The notes under the pieces are model-generated. The model saw nothing but the letters and a program-made list of their open reading frames with translations, ran no database searches and had not been told where the DNA came from. Made by a program: the position numbers and the translations under genes. Positions 1-8,276 of a stretch of 64,000 bases of DNA are shown here, in pieces (within the stretch, counting starts at the first letter, position 1; the number at the start of each line of letters is the position of its first letter). The DNA comes from Halopiger goleimassiliensis (GTDB lineage: Archaea; Halobacteriota; Halobacteria; Halobacteriales; Natrialbaceae), in the NCBI RefSeq assembly GCF_000455345.1, contig NZ_HG315690.1, positions 1,687,360 to 1,751,359 of the forward strand, read 5' to 3'.

Positions 1-33
1 TTGATATTGGACTGTCCCCACCGGAAGGACACG

Positions 34-660
34 ATGATGCTGCCGACCCACGCGCTCGCCGGGATGGTCCTGGCGGTGCCGCTGGTCGCCACGGCCCCGG
101 AGCTCACCCCGATCGGCCTGATCGCCGGCTTGCTCGGCGGCGTCGTTCCCGATCTGGATCTGTACACCGGTCATCGCAAGACCCTCCACTTTCCCGTCTA
201 CTACAGCCTCGTCGCCGCCGTTGGAACCGTCACGGCGCTCGCGGTGCCGACGACGCTGACGGTCGCCGCCGCGCTCTTCTTCCTCGCTGCGGCGCTGCAC
301 TGCGTGACAGACGTGTTCGGGAGCGGCCTCGAGTTACGGCCGTGGGAAGGAAAGTCGGAGCGAGCGGTGTACGACCACTACCGCGAGACGTGGATCCGGC
401 CCCGTCGCGCGGTCCGATACGACGGTTCGCCGATCGATCTGTTGCTGTCGATCGCGCTGGCGACGCCGTTGCTCGTGGTTTTCGAGGGCGGGCTTCGGAT
501 ACTCGTCCTCGGAGCACTCGCCGTCGGATTCGTCTACACTGTACTCAGACGCGCTCTCGCCGACGTCGCGGCCACCGTCGTTTCACTGCTCCCTGCGAGC
601 GTACTGCCGTACGTCCCGCCGCGGTATCTCGACGAACCCCCCTCCGACCGGTCGGTCTGA
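34..660 (+). CDS. Membrane-bound metal-dependent hydrolase, DUF457/YdjM-like
   Basis: About 208 residues with several hydrophobic segments. The start THALAG, the PDLD motif near residue 50, the following HRKTLHF and the HCVTDVFG segment near residue 100 supply the His/Asp residues expected of the DUF457 (YdjM/LexA-regulated) membrane hydrolase family. Substrate is unknown; the likely location is the cytoplasmic membrane with the metal site near one face. I chose the ATG at 34 because the family begins at about MxxPTHAL. The frame is open to the window edge, so an upstream start cannot be excluded; the ATG at 37 is an equal alternative. Confidence 0.75.
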   Translation: MMLPTHALAGMVLAVPLVATAPELTPIGLIAGLLGGVVPDLDLYTGHRKTLHFPVYYSLVAAVGTVTALAVPTTLTVAAALFFLAAALHCVTDVFGSGLELRPWEGKSERAVYDHYRETWIRPRRAVRYDGSPIDLLLSIALATPLLVVFEGGLRILVLGALAVGFVYTVLRRALADVAATVVSLLPASVLPYVPPRYLDEPPSDRSV

Positions 661-762
661 TCGGGGGTTCGCATCGAGCAGTCGGCTTTCGACGGCTCCC
701 TCGCACTGAGCAGGACCCCGATCCCGAGAGGCCAACAGTGTCGGAGACTCTTTCGAAGATCA

Positions 763-783
763 CGAGACGGCGAAGCCGTCTCG
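763..783. repeat. Short perfect hairpin with 3-nt loop
   Basis: Nine-bp perfect arms CGAGACGGC / GCCGTCTCG around the loop GAA, in the non-coding stretch 661-896. Its shape (8-11 bp arms, trinucleotide loop) matches hairpins found inside trpB (60749-60883) and rtcB (25569-25624). It may act as a transcription terminator for the gene ending at 660 or be a small insertion; nothing here separates the two. Confidence 0.5.
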
Positions 784-810
784 AACGACGTCACGTCCAC
801 AGCCCACCAG

Positions 811-858
811 GTGAACCGCCTCGGGGTCAAGCTCCCGGGGCATTCGCCTTGACCGCCT
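811..858 (-). repeat. Solo TnpB-element scar, copy 1 (48 bp)
   Basis: Read on the minus strand it starts AGGCGGTCAAGG and ends GGTTCAC. The start matches the left end of the tnpB element at 51598-53045 and the end matches that element's right end; between them lies one copy of the CCTCGGGG-type hairpin with one extra base. The flank on the left-end side is TTTAC (plus 859-863), like the TCTAC next to the full element. Non-coding context downstream of the gene at 897-1097. Likely a minimal derivative without any gene. Confidence 0.75.
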
Positions 859-896
859 GTAAAGCCGAAAGACGACCGTCGACGTGCTGCTCAGTT

Positions 897-1097
897 TCAA
901 TCGCTGTGTGGACGGTGGTCGAGGATGCCTCTGGGATTGAACAGGTACACGCCGGCCAGCAACAGCGCCGTTAGGACGACGAGCAGTCGTGCGATCGTCT
1001 CGAGCGACGTCGGGTCGGTCGGATCGAGGGTGATCGAGATCAGTCCGGCGACGGCGATCCAGAGAACGGCGACGATCACCCGCTGACGGTCGGTCAT
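897..1097 (-). CDS. Small two-helix membrane protein, unknown function
   Basis: A 66-residue protein with two hydrophobic stretches (about residues 7-23 and 36-52) separated by a short polar loop containing DPTDPTS. It begins at an ATG directly after a 58-bp gap from the gene ending at 1156 on the same strand, so it may be cotranscribed with the Fe-S protein gene. No domain recognised. The acidic loop and the codon use fit a haloarchaeal gene. Confidence 0.55.
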   Translation of the reverse strand: MTDRQRVIVAVLWIAVAGLISITLDPTDPTSLETIARLLVVLTALLLAGVYLFNPRGILDHRPHSD

Positions 1098-1155
1098 ACA
1101 CGGCCCTTCGTGGCCAGCGATAAGAAATGTGCGAGTTGCCGCGCTCCTGGGTCGA

Positions 1156-2544
1156 TCAGTACAGCCCGCCGTCGACCGTCGACTCGTCGAGGACGTTCTT
1201 CCGGTTGTCGACCATGCCGACCTCGTCGTAGGCCACCGGCCCTTCGACCTGTTCGGCGTTGGGTCCGGGCTCGTTGCCGATGTACATCACGTTCGGGTTC
1301 GTGTTGAACTCCTCGAGTAGCCTGAACTGCGAGGAGTTGTCGCCGTACTCGCCCTCGAGGAGCCGTTCGGCGTCCTCCTCGGTCAGTCCGTCCTCGTCCT
1401 CGCCGGCCGGGTCCTGTTCTCCCGCGACGATGGCCATCGCCTCCTGGAGGTCCTCGTCGTCGGGGTCGTCCTCCCGGGCGCGTGCCAGCGTCACGTTCTC
1501 GAGGTAGGACTGGGGGTCGCTCTCGGGATCGTTCATGTCGCCGAACTGGATCGCGCCGGGCGGGCAAGCGTCCTCACAGGCCGTGGTGCCGACCATCTCC
1601 TCGCCCATGTTCCCGTCCTGGCGCGCCGGATCGAAGACGCACTTCTCCATGACGCCCTGCGGGCCGGTCCCGCTGACCCATCGGTCGCGTTCGTCGTACA
1701 TCATCTCGTCGCCCAGCTCCTCCTCGACGTCCACTTCCGGTTCGTCCCACGAGAAGTAGTTGACGCCGTAGGGGCAGGCGACCTGGCAGTACCGGCAGCC
1801 GATACAGACGTCGTAGTCGGTCAGCACGAGGCCGTCCTTCTCGCGGGTGTGACGGGCCGTCGTCGGACAGACTTTCTCACACGGCGCGTCGGTACAGTGC
1901 TGGCACGGGCGGATGAGGTAGTTGAAGTCGCGGGTTCCGGGATCCTCCTCCGGATCGGGAGATTCGACGATGCCGTCCTCGTAGGCGATGATGTACATCC
2001 AGTTCGCCCCGAGGTTCCAGTTGTGCTCGGCGTTACACGCGACGACGCAAGAGAGACACCCGTCACAGACCTCAAGATCGAGGGTCATCCCCCACTGCGT
2101 ACCGTCGTCGTCTTCCTCCTCGCCATGGTCCTGAACCGCGGCCGACGGATCCGGATTGCCGTCGTCCGCCGCCGTCAGCGCGCCGAGTCCGAGGAAGCCG
2201 GCTCCGGCCCCCATCTTCTTCATCGTCTCGCGGCGGGTCTCCTGGTCGGCACCGAACTTCGAGAGCGCCTCCCCGAGTCGTCCCCCCTCGCGGGCGGCTT
2301 CGATCTCCTCGGCCATCGGGCGGTCGTCCTCGCCGAACTCCTCGAGCACCTCCTCGTGGTACCGGTCGTAAAACTCCTCGTCGGAGAGTTCGCCCTTCGT
2401 CACCCGCATCGCGTCCTTGGCCATCTCCATCCCGAGATCCGCGTCGTAGTCGCCGTCCTCGAGTAGCTCGCGATAGTTCTCCTCGGCCTCGGGTCCGAGC
2501 GGGTGGAACGCCTCGTCGTCACCGCCGCGGTCGTCGTGGCTCAT
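1156..2544 (-). CDS. 4Fe-4S dicluster-type iron-sulfur subunit (DmsB/PsrB/NrfC-like)
   Basis: A 462-residue protein. From about residue 155 it holds the cysteine motifs of CISM electron-transfer subunits: CDGCLSCVVAC, CQHCTDAPCEKVC, CIGCRYCQVAC and CEDACPPGA. These normally bind four clusters and pass electrons between a quinone-facing membrane subunit and a molybdopterin enzyme. In one motif the expected K-C-x2-C reads K-C-V-F-D, so one ligand is Asp and a 3Fe-4S cluster is possible. An acidic N-terminal domain of about 100 residues precedes a twin-arginine-like stretch (RRETMKK near residue 104, then a Gly/Ala-rich hydrophobic run). No catalytic or NrfD-type subunit gene lies in the window, so the partner is unknown. 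Confidence 0.8.
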   Translation of the reverse strand: MSHDDRGGDDEAFHPLGPEAEENYRELLEDGDYDADLGMEMAKDAMRVTKGELSDEEFYDRYHEEVLEEFGEDDRPMAEEIEAAREGGRLGEALSKFGADQETRRETMKKMGAGAGFLGLGALTAADDGNPDPSAAVQDHGEEEDDDGTQWGMTLDLEVCDGCLSCVVACNAEHNWNLGANWMYIIAYEDGIVESPDPEEDPGTRDFNYLIRPCQHCTDAPCEKVCPTTARHTREKDGLVLTDYDVCIGCRYCQVACPYGVNYFSWDEPEVDVEEELGDEMMYDERDRWVSGTGPQGVMEKCVFDPARQDGNMGEEMVGTTACEDACPPGAIQFGDMNDPESDPQSYLENVTLARAREDDPDDEDLQEAMAIVAGEQDPAGEDEDGLTEEDAERLLEGEYGDNSSQFRLLEEFNTNPNVMYIGNEPGPNAEQVEGPVAYDEVGMVDNRKNVLDESTVDGGLY

Positions 2545-2753
2545 CGACTGCGGTCACCCCGATCGAATCGGGTACGATCGATCGAATACATACTCGCTCA
2601 CCAACAGCCGTGCCAACCACTCACTGCCGGTTAAGAACGATCCCTGCGCACGACGGCCACGCCGGTGCGGGATCCCGATTTTCGACCCACGAACTCCGCG
2701 CACCCCCTCGAGCACGCGCTGTGCGGTGCTCGGCGGTCGGTTCGCGGAAAAAG

Positions 2754-2838
2754 CGCCGAGAGGGAGATTTGAACTCCCGAGTCCGTGAGGACAGCAGATT
2801 TCGAATCTGCCGCCTTGGCCGGGCTAGGCTATCTCGGC
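2754..2838 (-). tRNA. tRNA-Ser (CGA)
   Basis: Class II tRNA. Acceptor arms GCCGAGA / TCTCGGC pair perfectly, the T-arm contains GTTCAAATC, a long variable arm is present, and the anticodon stem GCAGA/TCTGC encloses loop TTCGAAA, giving anticodon CGA. About 85 nt; the CCA is not encoded. A TATA-like GTAAAAG on the minus strand at 2862-2870 lies about 28 nt upstream of the 5' end and is the probable promoter. Confidence 0.93.
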
Positions 2839-3002
2839 TCATCGAATCGTAGTACGGAGACGCTTTTACCCGTTTCGATTTTTCCGCCGTCTGTGATCCG
2901 TTGCCGACGTTCGAACGGAACGACCGTCGCGGTCGACGTCACTCGTGCCGTCCCCGGCTGACGGTCGCGTACAGATCACGACGAGCGGTGGCTCGAGGGC
3001 GC

Positions 3003-3737
3003 TCAGTCCACCTCGACCGGTAGATCAGGATCCTCGAGCGTGACGACCGGCGGGTCGAACCGCGTTGTCAGCGCGTGGACGTCGACGCCCGCCTCGACGG
3101 CCGTCGACAGCAGGTCGGCGAAGTCGGGATCGACCGAACGAAACGGCCGAACGACCGCGGCGTCGGGACGTTGCACGACGAAGACGACGTGACACTCCCG
3201 CTCGGGACCGACGAGCGACGTGAGGTGCCGAAGGTGGCGACGCCCCCGTTCGGTCGGCCGATCGGGGAACTTCGAGACGCCGTCGACGACCCAGGTGTTC
3301 GATTTGACCTCCACGTAGGCGTCGGCTCCCGACGGCGACCGCAGTCGGAAGTCGGTCCGCCCGCCCTCGGGAAGGGACGGCTCGCGCGACTCGAGGCGAT
3401 AGCCCTCGAACTGCGGCACGAGCCCGTCGGCGACGCAGCGGTCGAAGATTTCGTTCGGCAGGGTGGCGTCGACGGTCACCCAGGTTCCGTCGGCCGAAAT
3501 CGCGATCGCGTCGAAGTCCGTCTTGCGATCTTCGTCGTCGGCCGGGCGACAGAGTACCGTCCGGCCGGCCTCGAGCGTCGTTTCCAGCCCGCCGGTGTTG
3601 CGCAGGTACGCCCGCCGCTGCTGGCCGTCGACGTCGACCAGCAGCGTAAAGCGGTTCGAACGCTCGAGGACGGTCCCTCGCTGCAGAGTCGCCTCGTACC
3701 GGGCCACGACGTCGCGGGAATCCGATCGGCCGTCCAT
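3003..3737 (-). CDS. sfsA: SfsA family protein (DNA/RNA nuclease SfsA)
   Basis: A 244-residue protein with the whole SfsA fold. An N-terminal OB-like part (RFTLLVDVDG, CRPADDEDRKTDFDAIAI) is followed by GRTDFRLRSPSGADAYVEVKSNT, which carries the PD-(D/E)xK nuclease-like D...E.K residues, then FPDRPTERGRRHLRHL and FVVQRPDA, both hallmarks of the family. The bacterial relative was named for sugar fermentation stimulation; a nucleic-acid role is more likely from the fold. I chose ATG 3737 (MDGRSDSRDVV) over an in-frame ATG nine codons upstream because the family starts close to the OB region. Confidence 0.85.
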   Translation of the reverse strand: MDGRSDSRDVVARYEATLQRGTVLERSNRFTLLVDVDGQQRRAYLRNTGGLETTLEAGRTVLCRPADDEDRKTDFDAIAISADGTWVTVDATLPNEIFDRCVADGLVPQFEGYRLESREPSLPEGGRTDFRLRSPSGADAYVEVKSNTWVVDGVSKFPDRPTERGRRHLRHLTSLVGPERECHVVFVVQRPDAAVVRPFRSVDPDFADLLSTAVEAGVDVHALTTRFDPPVVTLEDPDLPVEVD

Positions 3738-3845
3738 ACTGTTTCCTGCACAGAGGTGACCCAAATCCGTATCGCTCGAGAACGACGGACAGTTTTCCTG
3801 TCCGCTCCAGGAGGATCGACTCGGTCCGTCTCGAGTACGCGAGCG

Positions 3846-6536
3846 TCACCCCGTGTTCTTCATTCCGGCGGCGATCCCCTTCACCGTGAGTCGCAACGTT
3901 CGCTCCTCGAGATCCGTCCGGTGGCTGCGGTCGAGCAGCGTGGTCTGCAGTAAGTTCAGCGGGTCGACGTACGGGTTGCGCCGCTCGAGGTGTTCCTCGA
4001 GCCAGTCGCGCGTGTGCAGCGTCTCACGGTTTCCGATGTCGGTGACCAACTCGACGGCGCGGTCGTACTCCCCCGCGAGTCGCGGGAAAAACCGCTCCTC
4101 GAGGTCGTCCTCGGCGAGGGCCGCGTAGTGGGCCGCGATCTCGAGGTCGGTTTTGGACAGCGACAGCGCGGCGTTGTCGAGCGTCGTACGGAAGAAGGGC
4201 CACTCCTCGTACATCTCCCGGAGGGTCTCCATCGAGCCGCCCTCCGAGAGGTAGGCGTCGATGCCGGTCGCCAGCGCGTACCAGCCCGGGAGGATACACC
4301 GCGACTGCGTCCAGGAGAAGACCCACGGGATCGCCCGCAGATCCTCGACGGTGCGCTCGCCGCTCCGTGAGGCCGGCCGCGACCCGAGATTCAGATCCTC
4401 GATGACCGTGATCGGCGTCGCCTGCTCGAAGTACGCGACGAAGCCGTCGCTCTCGAGGAGGTCCCGATACTCCCGCCTGGCCGCGTCGGCCATCGTCTCC
4501 ATGGCCTCGAACCACTCCTCGGGGACGTCCTCGGTGGGCTGTTCCAGGGCGTACAGCCGCGCCCGTAGCTGGGCGTTGAGCATCTGTTCGATGTTGCGCT
4601 CGGCGATGCGTGGGTTGGCGTACTTCTCGGCGATGGCCTCGCCCTGTTCGGTGAACTTGACCTGGCCCGTCACCGTCGAGTTCGGCAGGGCAAGCAGGGC
4701 CTCGTTCATGGGGCCGCCACCCCGCGAGATGGAGCCACCGCGGCCGTGGAACAGCCGCATCGTCACGTCGTGTTCGTCGCAGATCTCCCCCAGGCGGCGC
4801 TGGTTCTTGTACAGCGACCAGTTCGCGGCGAGGAAGCCGTTCTCCTTGTTCGAGTCCGAGTAGCCGAGCATGATCTCCTGGGTCCGGCCACGGGTCTCGA
4901 GCGCCTGGCTGTAGGCCTCGTTCTCGAACAGCGTGCCCATGATCCGCCGGGCTCCGGAGAGGGCGTACTCGGTCTCGAGCAGCGGCACGATGTCGATGCC
5001 GCAGTGTTCGGGCAGGGAGACGACGCCGCCCTGATCGGCGAGGAAGAGGACCTCGAGCACGTGACTCGGCTCGTTGTTCATCGAGATGGCGTACGTATCG
5101 ATGGCCTCGACGCCGTACTCGTCCTGCCAGTCGCCGAGCCGATCGAACAACTCGAGGACGCGCGCCGTCTCCTCGGAGAGCTCCTCGGTGTCCTCGAGGT
5201 CGATTATCGGGTCGTCCTGGAGCACGGCGTCGGTCAACAGTTCGACCCGTTCGTCCTCCGAGAGGGCACGGTACTCGATGCCCTCGCGCTCGAGCGCCTC
5301 GGCGATCGCGTCGGTGTGTTTCTGCCGGTGCTGGCGAAGGTCGAGGCTGGCCAGCGAGAAGCCGAAGGTCGCGACCTGCCGCCGGATCGGGTCGACGTGG
5401 GCCTCGACGACGCTCTCGGCGTCGTTGTTCCGCAAGCTTTGGGCGATGACCGCGAGGTCAGCGAGCAGGTCGTCGGCGTCGTCGTACCCTCCGGGCCGAA
5501 CGTCGTCGACGCGATCGAGCCGTTCGCGCATGAGTTTGAGCTTCTGACGATAGGGCTCGTCCGGGTAGCGCTCCTCGGCCGTCCGTGCGCTTCCCGGCAG
5601 CCGTTCACGGTCGGCCTCGAGAGAGGCTGCAAACTCCGAGCCGGCCTCGATTCGGGAGCCGTCCTGGCTCAACACACCAGAGAGGCGCTTCAACTGGTCG
5701 CGGTACTTCTCGAGGACGACCTCGCGCTGGCGTGCCAGTGTCGCCTCCGTCACCTCCGGCGTGACGTAGGGGTTGCCGTCCCGGTCGCTGCCCGCCCACG
5801 AGCGGAACTCGAACAGCTTCGGGATCTCGAAGTCGCCCTCGACTTCCGCCTCGATGGCCTCGGCCAACTCGTCGTAGACCTCGCCGACGACGTCGAACAG
5901 CGTGTTCTCGAGGTACCACTGGACGTTTCGCGCCTCGTCTTCGGGCTCCGGTTGGCGATTGCGCACCTGTGGCGTCTGCCAGAGGCTCGTCACCTCGGCG
6001 TCGACGTCGCGCCAAACCTGTCCGGCCTCCTTCTCGGTGAGCAGTCGCTCGTCCAGGGTCTCGAGGTGGGAAGCGATGGTCCGAAGCTTCGCCTTGACCG
6101 TCTTGCGCCGGGCTTCCGTCGGGTGAGCGGTGAACGTCGGTTCGATGAGGACGTCCTCGAGCACCTGCCGAACGATCTCGGGGTCGGCCTCGCCGAGTTC
6201 TGCTGCCGCGGCTTCGAGGCTGTCCTCGAGCGTCCCCTCGTGTGAGGCCTGCCGGATCGTCCGAACCCGCTCGCGTTCCTCCGCGAGGTTGATCAACTCG
6301 AAGTAGGTCGTAAACGCCCGGGCGACGATCCGCTGGGTCTCCGGCGACAACCCCTCGAGTTCCGACGCCAGCGGCTCCCGGGAGTCGATCTCGCCCGATC
6401 GGTAATCGATGGCCGTTCGTCGACAGGACTCGACGGTCTCGAACGCGGCGCGCGAAGTCTGAGCCTCGAGCACGTCGCCCAGCAACGCGCCGAGTTCGCG
6501 GACGTCCTGTCGGACCTCCCTGTTGTGAAGGTGCAT
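3846..6536 (-). CDS. ppc: Phosphoenolpyruvate carboxylase
   Basis: An 896-residue bacterial-type PEPC that makes oxaloacetate from PEP and bicarbonate, feeding the TCA cycle. Diagnostic segments: FTAHPTEARRKTVK (catalytic His region), LGYSDSNKENG, FHGRGGSISRGGGP (glycine loop), EQGEAIAEKYANP, SWTQSRCILPGWYA, and the C-terminal LTVKGIAAGMKNTG that closes the active site. Full length, no frameshift. I chose ATG 6536 (MHLHNREVRQDVRE) because homologues begin there; the nine codons upstream look unlike the family. Transcribed divergently from the MaoC gene at 6729. Confidence 0.96.
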   Translation of the reverse strand: MHLHNREVRQDVRELGALLGDVLEAQTSRAAFETVESCRRTAIDYRSGEIDSREPLASELEGLSPETQRIVARAFTTYFELINLAEERERVRTIRQASHEGTLEDSLEAAAAELGEADPEIVRQVLEDVLIEPTFTAHPTEARRKTVKAKLRTIASHLETLDERLLTEKEAGQVWRDVDAEVTSLWQTPQVRNRQPEPEDEARNVQWYLENTLFDVVGEVYDELAEAIEAEVEGDFEIPKLFEFRSWAGSDRDGNPYVTPEVTEATLARQREVVLEKYRDQLKRLSGVLSQDGSRIEAGSEFAASLEADRERLPGSARTAEERYPDEPYRQKLKLMRERLDRVDDVRPGGYDDADDLLADLAVIAQSLRNNDAESVVEAHVDPIRRQVATFGFSLASLDLRQHRQKHTDAIAEALEREGIEYRALSEDERVELLTDAVLQDDPIIDLEDTEELSEETARVLELFDRLGDWQDEYGVEAIDTYAISMNNEPSHVLEVLFLADQGGVVSLPEHCGIDIVPLLETEYALSGARRIMGTLFENEAYSQALETRGRTQEIMLGYSDSNKENGFLAANWSLYKNQRRLGEICDEHDVTMRLFHGRGGSISRGGGPMNEALLALPNSTVTGQVKFTEQGEAIAEKYANPRIAERNIEQMLNAQLRARLYALEQPTEDVPEEWFEAMETMADAARREYRDLLESDGFVAYFEQATPITVIEDLNLGSRPASRSGERTVEDLRAIPWVFSWTQSRCILPGWYALATGIDAYLSEGGSMETLREMYEEWPFFRTTLDNAALSLSKTDLEIAAHYAALAEDDLEERFFPRLAGEYDRAVELVTDIGNRETLHTRDWLEEHLERRNPYVDPLNLLQTTLLDRSHRTDLEERTLRLTVKGIAAGMKNTG

Positions 6537-6728
6537 ACCAAGCCGCACTCGTTTCACCCTCAAAAATCCCCATGTAGTCTCCTCAGCCCCTCACGTATTA
6601 GAATTCGTTATTTAACGAGTGAACGTAATCGAGTTACAACCGACTCCGGCGAGCCGTCGTCGACACCGATGCCGAAACCGGTTCGTCTACCAACACTTTC
6701 TTGCGTACACGTCACCCACCACGGCCGT

Positions 6729-7178
6729 ATGCGGTACTACGAAGATATCGAAATCGGTGAGACGTCCGAGAGCGGCGAGTACGAGGTAACGAAAGACGAA
6801 ATCCTCGAGTTCGCCGAGCGGTACGATCCGCAGCCGTTCCACACGGACGAGGAGGCTGCGGCCGACTCGGCGTTCGGCGAACTCGTGGCGTCGGGCTGGC
6901 ACACGTCTTCGATCTGCATGCGGCTGCTGGTCGACGGAATACTCGACGATCAGGCGTCTATGGGCGCACGCGGCGTCGACGAACTCCGATGGCACCGCCC
7001 GGTCACGCCCGGGGATCGGCTCACCGTCCGAACCGAGGTACTCGACAAGCGCGTCTCCGAAAGCGACCCGACACGCGGCCACGTTCGAAGTCGACTCGAG
7101 GGGTACAACCAGGACGACGACCTCGTCATCTCCTGGATCAGCCTGGGTATGATCGAGCGGCGGAACCCGGACGCGTAG
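6729..7178 (+). CDS. MaoC-like hydratase / dehydratase (hot-dog fold)
   Basis: A 149-residue single-domain MaoC protein. MRYYEDIEIGE is the usual opening of the family, and DPQPFHTDEEAA followed by FGELVASGWHT gives the conserved Asp/His hydratase motif of (R)-specific enoyl-CoA hydratases. Likely acts on a CoA thioester in the cytoplasm; no neighbouring acyl-CoA genes point to a substrate. Start at ATG 6729 is set by family alignment. The 192-bp divergent space to ppc holds the inverted repeat TCGTTA-TT-TAACGA near 6609-6622, a possible operator. Confidence 0.85.
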   Translation: MRYYEDIEIGETSESGEYEVTKDEILEFAERYDPQPFHTDEEAAADSAFGELVASGWHTSSICMRLLVDGILDDQASMGARGVDELRWHRPVTPGDRLTVRTEVLDKRVSESDPTRGHVRSRLEGYNQDDDLVISWISLGMIERRNPDA

Positions 7179-7270
7179 TTCCGGTCGAGCCGTCGCGAGG
7201 GCGACTGATCCCTACTCGCGACCCGTACCGTGTAGCGGGACTTAAGCCGTCGTCGTCCGAACGAGGGGGC

Positions 7271-8191
7271 ATGTCCCTCGTCCTGCCGAGCGAACTCGTC
7301 GTCGATCGATTTCTGCCGACGGTTCGGGCGATGCTGGCAACGCGACTCGCCGAGCGCGGCATGACACAACAGGAGATCGCGGCCAACCTCGGCGTCACGC
7401 AGGCAGCCGTAAGCAAGTACGTCAGCGGCGAGAGCGGCGGCGACGATCGCTTCCGCGACGATCCGGAGACGGTCGCCACCGTCGACCGGATCGCGGACGG
7501 ACTGGCCAGCGGCGAGATGGACGGCTACGAGGCGCTCTCGGAACTGCTCTCGCTCGTTCGGAGCCTCGAGGATCGCGGCCCGATCTGTGAACTCCACGAA
7601 GAGGAGATGCCGGACCTCCGCGGACTGGGCTGTGATCTGTGCGTTCGCGGTCTCGACCCCGACGTCCGCGCCGAGCGCGACGTCCTGGCGGACGTCCGGA
7701 CGGCTGCGCGAACCCTCGCGTCGATCCCCGAGATGGCGGCAGTCGTCCCGAACGTCGGTACCAACATCGGGATGGCGCTGCCCGACCCCCGCGACGAGAC
7801 CGACGTCGCCGCGATTCCGGGCCGCATCTACGCGATCGGCGGCCGCATCGAAATCCCCGCCAACCCCGAGTTCGGTGCCTCGAAACACGTCGCGACGGCC
7901 GTCCTCGCCGCCACCGACGTCGATCCGTCGGTGCGCGGGGCCGTCAACATCGCCACCGACGACGCACTCCTCGAGGCTGCTCGTGAACGCGGGATCGACC
8001 CCCTCGAGTTCGACGCCGACTACGAGGACCGCGGGGCTCACCTCCGCGAGCGGTTCGCCGAGCGCGGCGGCGTCCCGCGCGTGGCCTACCACCGTGGCGC
8101 GTTCGGTATCGAACCGGCGACCTACGTTTTCGGGACCGACGCGGAGGCGGCGGTCGAGCGCGTTCGAGAACTGGTCACCACCGCGATCTAA
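7271..8191 (+). CDS. HTH regulator with C-terminal ThiN domain (ThiR-like thiamine regulator)
   Basis: A 306-residue protein. Residues about 20-55 form a helix-turn-helix (RLAERGMTQQEIAANLGVTQAAVSKYVSG); a small Cys-containing linker (CELHEEEM...GLGCDLCVRG) follows; the last 170 residues are a thiamine-phosphate synthase ThiN domain (VPNVGTNIGMALPDP, IPGRIYAIGGRI, GVPRVAYHRGAFGIEPATYVFG). In archaea stand-alone HTH-ThiN proteins sense thiamine phosphate and repress thiamine genes (ThiR). No thi biosynthesis gene or ThiD domain is present here, which favours regulation over catalysis. ATG 7271 gives the full HTH. Confidence 0.85.
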   Translation: MSLVLPSELVVDRFLPTVRAMLATRLAERGMTQQEIAANLGVTQAAVSKYVSGESGGDDRFRDDPETVATVDRIADGLASGEMDGYEALSELLSLVRSLEDRGPICELHEEEMPDLRGLGCDLCVRGLDPDVRAERDVLADVRTAARTLASIPEMAAVVPNVGTNIGMALPDPRDETDVAAIPGRIYAIGGRIEIPANPEFGASKHVATAVLAATDVDPSVRGAVNIATDDALLEAARERGIDPLEFDADYEDRGAHLRERFAERGGVPRVAYHRGAFGIEPATYVFGTDAEAAVERVRELVTTAI

Positions 8192-8242
8192 CCGGGTGAT
8201 CGCTCGCGGTTCGGCCGTGACTCGAGGGAATGCTACCAGAGC

Positions 8243-8250
8243 TATTATTT
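8243..8250 (+). promoter_or_regulatory. TATA box of leaderless promoter for the 8277 lipoprotein gene
   Basis: TATTATTT in an otherwise GC-rich stretch, centred about 30 nt before the ATG at 8277. This spacing puts transcription start at or next to the start codon, the normal haloarchaeal arrangement, and supports the chosen start. Confidence 0.55.
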
Positions 8251-8276
8251 CCTTGAACTGTGTGCGGTGGGGTATA

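Noticed and set aside
811-858. Repeated hairpins at 811, 24390 and 51606/53006 considered as CRISPR-like repeats
   Set aside because: They are far apart, have no spacer array, and share the tips of the tnpB element, so they are element ends.
4746-6245. Nearly 500-codon plus-strand frame inside ppc
   Set aside because: Shadow of the PEP carboxylase gene, no domain content.
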